The notes under the pieces: model-generated
What the model was told of the DNA's origin: nothing
Databases searched by the model: none
The model's input: the letters and a program-made list of their open reading frames with translations, nothing else
Part shown: positions 61,811-64,000 of the stretch, piece by piece
How the letters are laid out: the number at the start of each line of letters is the position of its first letter
Position numbering within the stretch: position 1 is the stretch's first letter
Origin: Flavobacterium pokkalii
GTDB lineage: Bacteria > Bacteroidota > Bacteroidia > Flavobacteriales > Flavobacteriaceae
Assembly (NCBI RefSeq): GCF_014596575.1
Contig: NZ_NASZ01000020.1
Span: 23,717-87,716 of the forward strand
Direction: 5' to 3'
Length of the DNA stretch: 64,000 nucleotides
Position numbers and translations under genes: made by a program

Positions 61811-64000
61811 ATGAAAAATAAATTATTAATTTCCCTCTTACTGTTGTTTTTTACAGTAATAGGGTATTCGGAAACTATTACCAGATATGAAGCTGAAGCT
61901 TACACTGAAGCCTTAACTCCTGGTGTTTCTATTGAAAGTAATACCGCACGTTCTGGAGGCAAAAATATTGGAAATTGTAGAAATGGTTATTGGATTAAAT
62001 TCGCAGGTCATGTGTTTAGCCAATACGATATCCGTTTTGATGTAGCTGCTTCTAGTTATTCAAATAATCTAGCAGCGGGTACAGCTACAGGAACAATTGA
62101 ATTTAGGATTGATGCCGTAGATGGTCCTTTAGTAGGTACAATTAATATGAAATCAACAGGTTCTTGGTCGACTTATCAGATTTTTTCAGCAGCTATCACG
62201 CAAACAACTGGTACCCATGATTTGTATTTAGTTTTTAAAACTGCTGGAACTACTTATGTTGGTAATGTAGATTACTTTGAAAAAGTTACTAATGATGCGA
62301 GTGCAGTATTATATACATTGTCAAATTCTGTAACTCCATCAAATACAGGGACTATTGATGCTAGTCCCGCAGCGACATCATACACCGCAGGAAGTTCAAT
62401 AACTCTTACGGCTACTAAAAATTTCGGTTATGCATTTTCGAGATGGACTGATGGAAACGGTACTACTGTTTCAACAGCAAATCCTTATACATTTACTATT
62501 AATGACAATACTACATTAGTGGCTGAATTTGAAACGATTCCCACCTATACATTAACAACTACTGCTCTGGGAGCATTAGGATTTGGAGAGTTTTCAATTG
62601 CGCCTCCTGGAAAAGATGGGGGCTTCTCGATCTATGAAAACGGTACAAATGTAACGGTTACTGCTCTGCAAAATCCAATTATTAAATTTAGTAATTGGTC
62701 TGATTTTTCTACGGATTTAAGTAAATCCGTTACTATAAATTCTAACACAAACGTTACTGGTACATTTACTAATGAACCTTTTATTGCAGCTTGGACATTT
62801 AAAAATGATCAATATGCAAATCCTAGAGTGGCTGAATTATATGCTGAGGCTTCTAATAGGCCTACTCTTGCTGCTTATCATGTTTCGGACAATTCTGTAG
62901 CGCCAAACGTTAGACTTCAAAACAGAGCTGGGACAAATGGTTTTTGTGTTTGGAATAACGATAGGGGAGAATTTTTCTATTTTATGACAACTTTATCTAC
63001 GGTGGGTTATAAAAATATTAATGTGTCTTCTGGTTTAATAGGATATTATTACGGATGTGATGAATGGACTTTTCAATATTCATTGGATGGTGTAAACTTT
63101 GTCAATGTTTCAGCTTTGACAACTATCAATACAAATTCTATCACTTCAATAGGCGGAGTTCTTCCTGCCGAAGCAGAAGGAAAAGAAACTGTTTATTTAC
63201 GTTGGTTTCCTAATGTAAATGGTCCAAAACATGGTGTTAAAGATCCACTAGATGTAACAGCCACAGTTTTATCTAATGTGATGGTAAAAGCCGATGAAGC
63301 TACTAATGAGGCTCCATCTGGGTTGAGTTATGCAACTCCAAACGTATTTACAAAAGGAACAGCTATTACAGCCTTGAACCCAACAGTAAGTGGAGGAGCA
63401 GTAGTGAGTTATAGTGTGAATCCAACTTTGCCGGCAGGACTAAGCTTGGATACTACAACCGGAGTTATTTCAGGAACGCCATCTGAATTACTTACAGCTA
63501 CCGATTATACAGTTACCGCAACCAATACAGGAGGAAGCACAACAGCTACGGTATCTATTACTGTAAATGATGTTGTACCAAATGAACTAAGTTATCCTAC
63601 GCCAAACGTATTTACAAAAGGAACAGCTATTACAGCTTTGGATCCAACAGTAAGCGGTGGAGCAGTAGTGAGTTATAGTGTGAATCCAACTTTGCCGGCA
63701 GGACTAAGCTTGGATACTACAACCGGAGTAATTTCAGGAACGCCATCTGAATTACTTACAGCTACAGATTATACAGTTACCGCAACCAATACAGGAGGAA
63801 GTACTAGCTTCACAGTATCTATTGCAGTAAACGATGTAGCACCAACTAACTTAAGTTATACAACTCCAAACGTGTTAACAAAAGGAACAGCTATTACAGC
63901 CTTGAACCCAACAGTAAGTGGAGGAGCAGTGGTAAGTTATAGCGTAAATCCTGCTTTACCGGCAGGATTGAGTTTGAATACTACAACAGGGGTAATTTCA
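61811..64000 (+). CDS. Second giant secreted protein, paralogue of the pectinase N-terminus, truncated by window edge
   Basis: 730 visible residues from the ATG at 61811, still open at the window edge. It begins MKNKLLISLLLLFFTVIGYS, close to the signal peptide of the giant pectinase, then repeats its order: CBM6-like domain (about 23-162), two InlB-like repeats (165-317) and the uncharacterised module (about 318-500, WTFKNDQYANPRVAELYAEA). It then differs: instead of an SbsA-like Ig domain it enters 88-residue He_PIG-type Ig repeats (LPAGLSLDTTTGVISGTPSE). A catalytic domain and T9SS tail would be expected beyond the edge, but neither can be seen. Confidence 0.92.
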   Translation, partial: MKNKLLISLLLLFFTVIGYSETITRYEAEAYTEALTPGVSIESNTARSGGKNIGNCRNGYWIKFAGHVFSQYDIRFDVAASSYSNNLAAGTATGTIEFRIDAVDGPLVGTINMKSTGSWSTYQIFSAAITQTTGTHDLYLVFKTAGTTYVGNVDYFEKVTNDASAVLYTLSNSVTPSNTGTIDASPAATSYTAGSSITLTATKNFGYAFSRWTDGNGTTVSTANPYTFTINDNTTLVAEFETIPTYTLTTTALGALGFGEFSIAPPGKDGGFSIYENGTNVTVTALQNPIIKFSNWSDFSTDLSKSVTINSNTNVTGTFTNEPFIAAWTFKNDQYANPRVAELYAEASNRPTLAAYHVSDNSVAPNVRLQNRAGTNGFCVWNNDRGEFFYFMTTLSTVGYKNINVSSGLIGYYYGCDEWTFQYSLDGVNFVNVSALTTINTNSITSIGGVLPAEAEGKETVYLRWFPNVNGPKHGVKDPLDVTATVLSNVMVKADEATNEAPSGLSYATPNVFTKGTAITALNPTVSGGAVVSYSVNPTLPAGLSLDTTTGVISGTPSELLTATDYTVTATNTGGSTTATVSITVNDVVPNELSYPTPNVFTKGTAITALDPTVSGGAVVSYSVNPTLPAGLSLDTTTGVISGTPSELLTATDYTVTATNTGGSTSFTVSIAVNDVAPTNLSYTTPNVLTKGTAITALNPTVSGGAVVSYSVNPALPAGLSLNTTTGVIS
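63312..64000 (+). repeat. 264-bp tandem repeats (88 aa, He_PIG-like Ig domains)
   Basis: The unit begins around GAGTTATGCAACTCCAAACG; GTTA of this word recurs at 63327, 63591 and 63855, exactly 264 bp apart. Copies 1 and 2 share long identical stretches at the DNA level (for example TTGCCGGCAGGACTAAGCTT), and the third is cut by the window edge. Such near-identity indicates recent duplication or gene conversion; the copy number may vary between strains. Confidence 0.9.

Noticed and set aside
1..64000. CRISPR array, tRNA or rRNA genes, integrase or transposase
   Set aside because: No regularly spaced identical repeats with unique spacers, no cloverleaf with a CCA-like end and no transposase motif were found on reading; the only regular repeat is coding (63312-64000).

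Overview
The window looks like chromosomal DNA of a Flavobacterium-like member of the Bacteroidota. It is AT-rich. Several promoters fit the Bacteroidota pattern TTG-N(about 19)-TAnnTTTG. It carries SusC/SusD pairs, hybrid two-component systems, SPII lipoproteins and a C-terminal domain of the type IX secretion (T9SS) kind. No rRNA, tRNA, CRISPR array, insertion sequence or phage integrase was seen.

Region 1 (1-19.2 kb) is mostly housekeeping. It holds an edge-truncated unknown gene, a pentapeptide-repeat protein, prfB with an intact programmed +1 frameshift, threonine aldolase, a YbaB/EbfC protein, an S9 oligopeptidase, a cysteine-synthase-like enzyme, and an AraC regulator divergent from an SDR dehydrogenase plus FAH-family hydrolase pair (possibly deoxy-sugar acid catabolism). 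It continues with a glutamine cyclotransferase lipoprotein, the small SRP RNA, another SDR, a small transaldolase, fumarylacetoacetase, glyA, miaE, guaC and a GNAT acetyltransferase.

Region 2 (19.3-40.4 kb) is a polysaccharide-utilisation block. Two hybrid two-component sensors flank a GH2 enzyme with a discoidin-like tail, mannonate dehydratase (uxuA), a GH115 alpha-glucuronidase, a two-domain esterase (SGNH/sialate-O-acetylesterase-like plus polysaccharide deacetylase) and a GH3 enzyme with a PA14 insert on the opposite strand. The content suggests removal of glucuronate, acetyl and neutral sugar side groups from an acidic plant glycan, with uxuA feeding the freed glucuronate into central metabolism.

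Region 3 (40.4-64 kb) is a pectin locus: a small lipoprotein, SusC, SusD, a DUF4957/DUF5123-like surface lipoprotein, GH43, GH105 and GH28. It is followed by a 2,361-residue secreted multidomain protein joining a CBM6-like domain, a CE8 pectin methylesterase and a PL1 pectate lyase with accessory modules and a T9SS tail. After a small lipoprotein comes a second giant protein. It shares the N-terminal half of the first, then runs into 264-bp tandem repeats and leaves the window. The inferred order of action is demethylation (CE8), outer-surface cleavage (PL1), import through SusCD, then trimming by GH28, GH105 and GH43. The most notable items are the CE8-PL1 protein and its truncated relative, the shared uncharacterised modules, the bimodular esterase, the prfB frameshift, a TTG-started sensor gene and a family of dispersed intergenic repeats.
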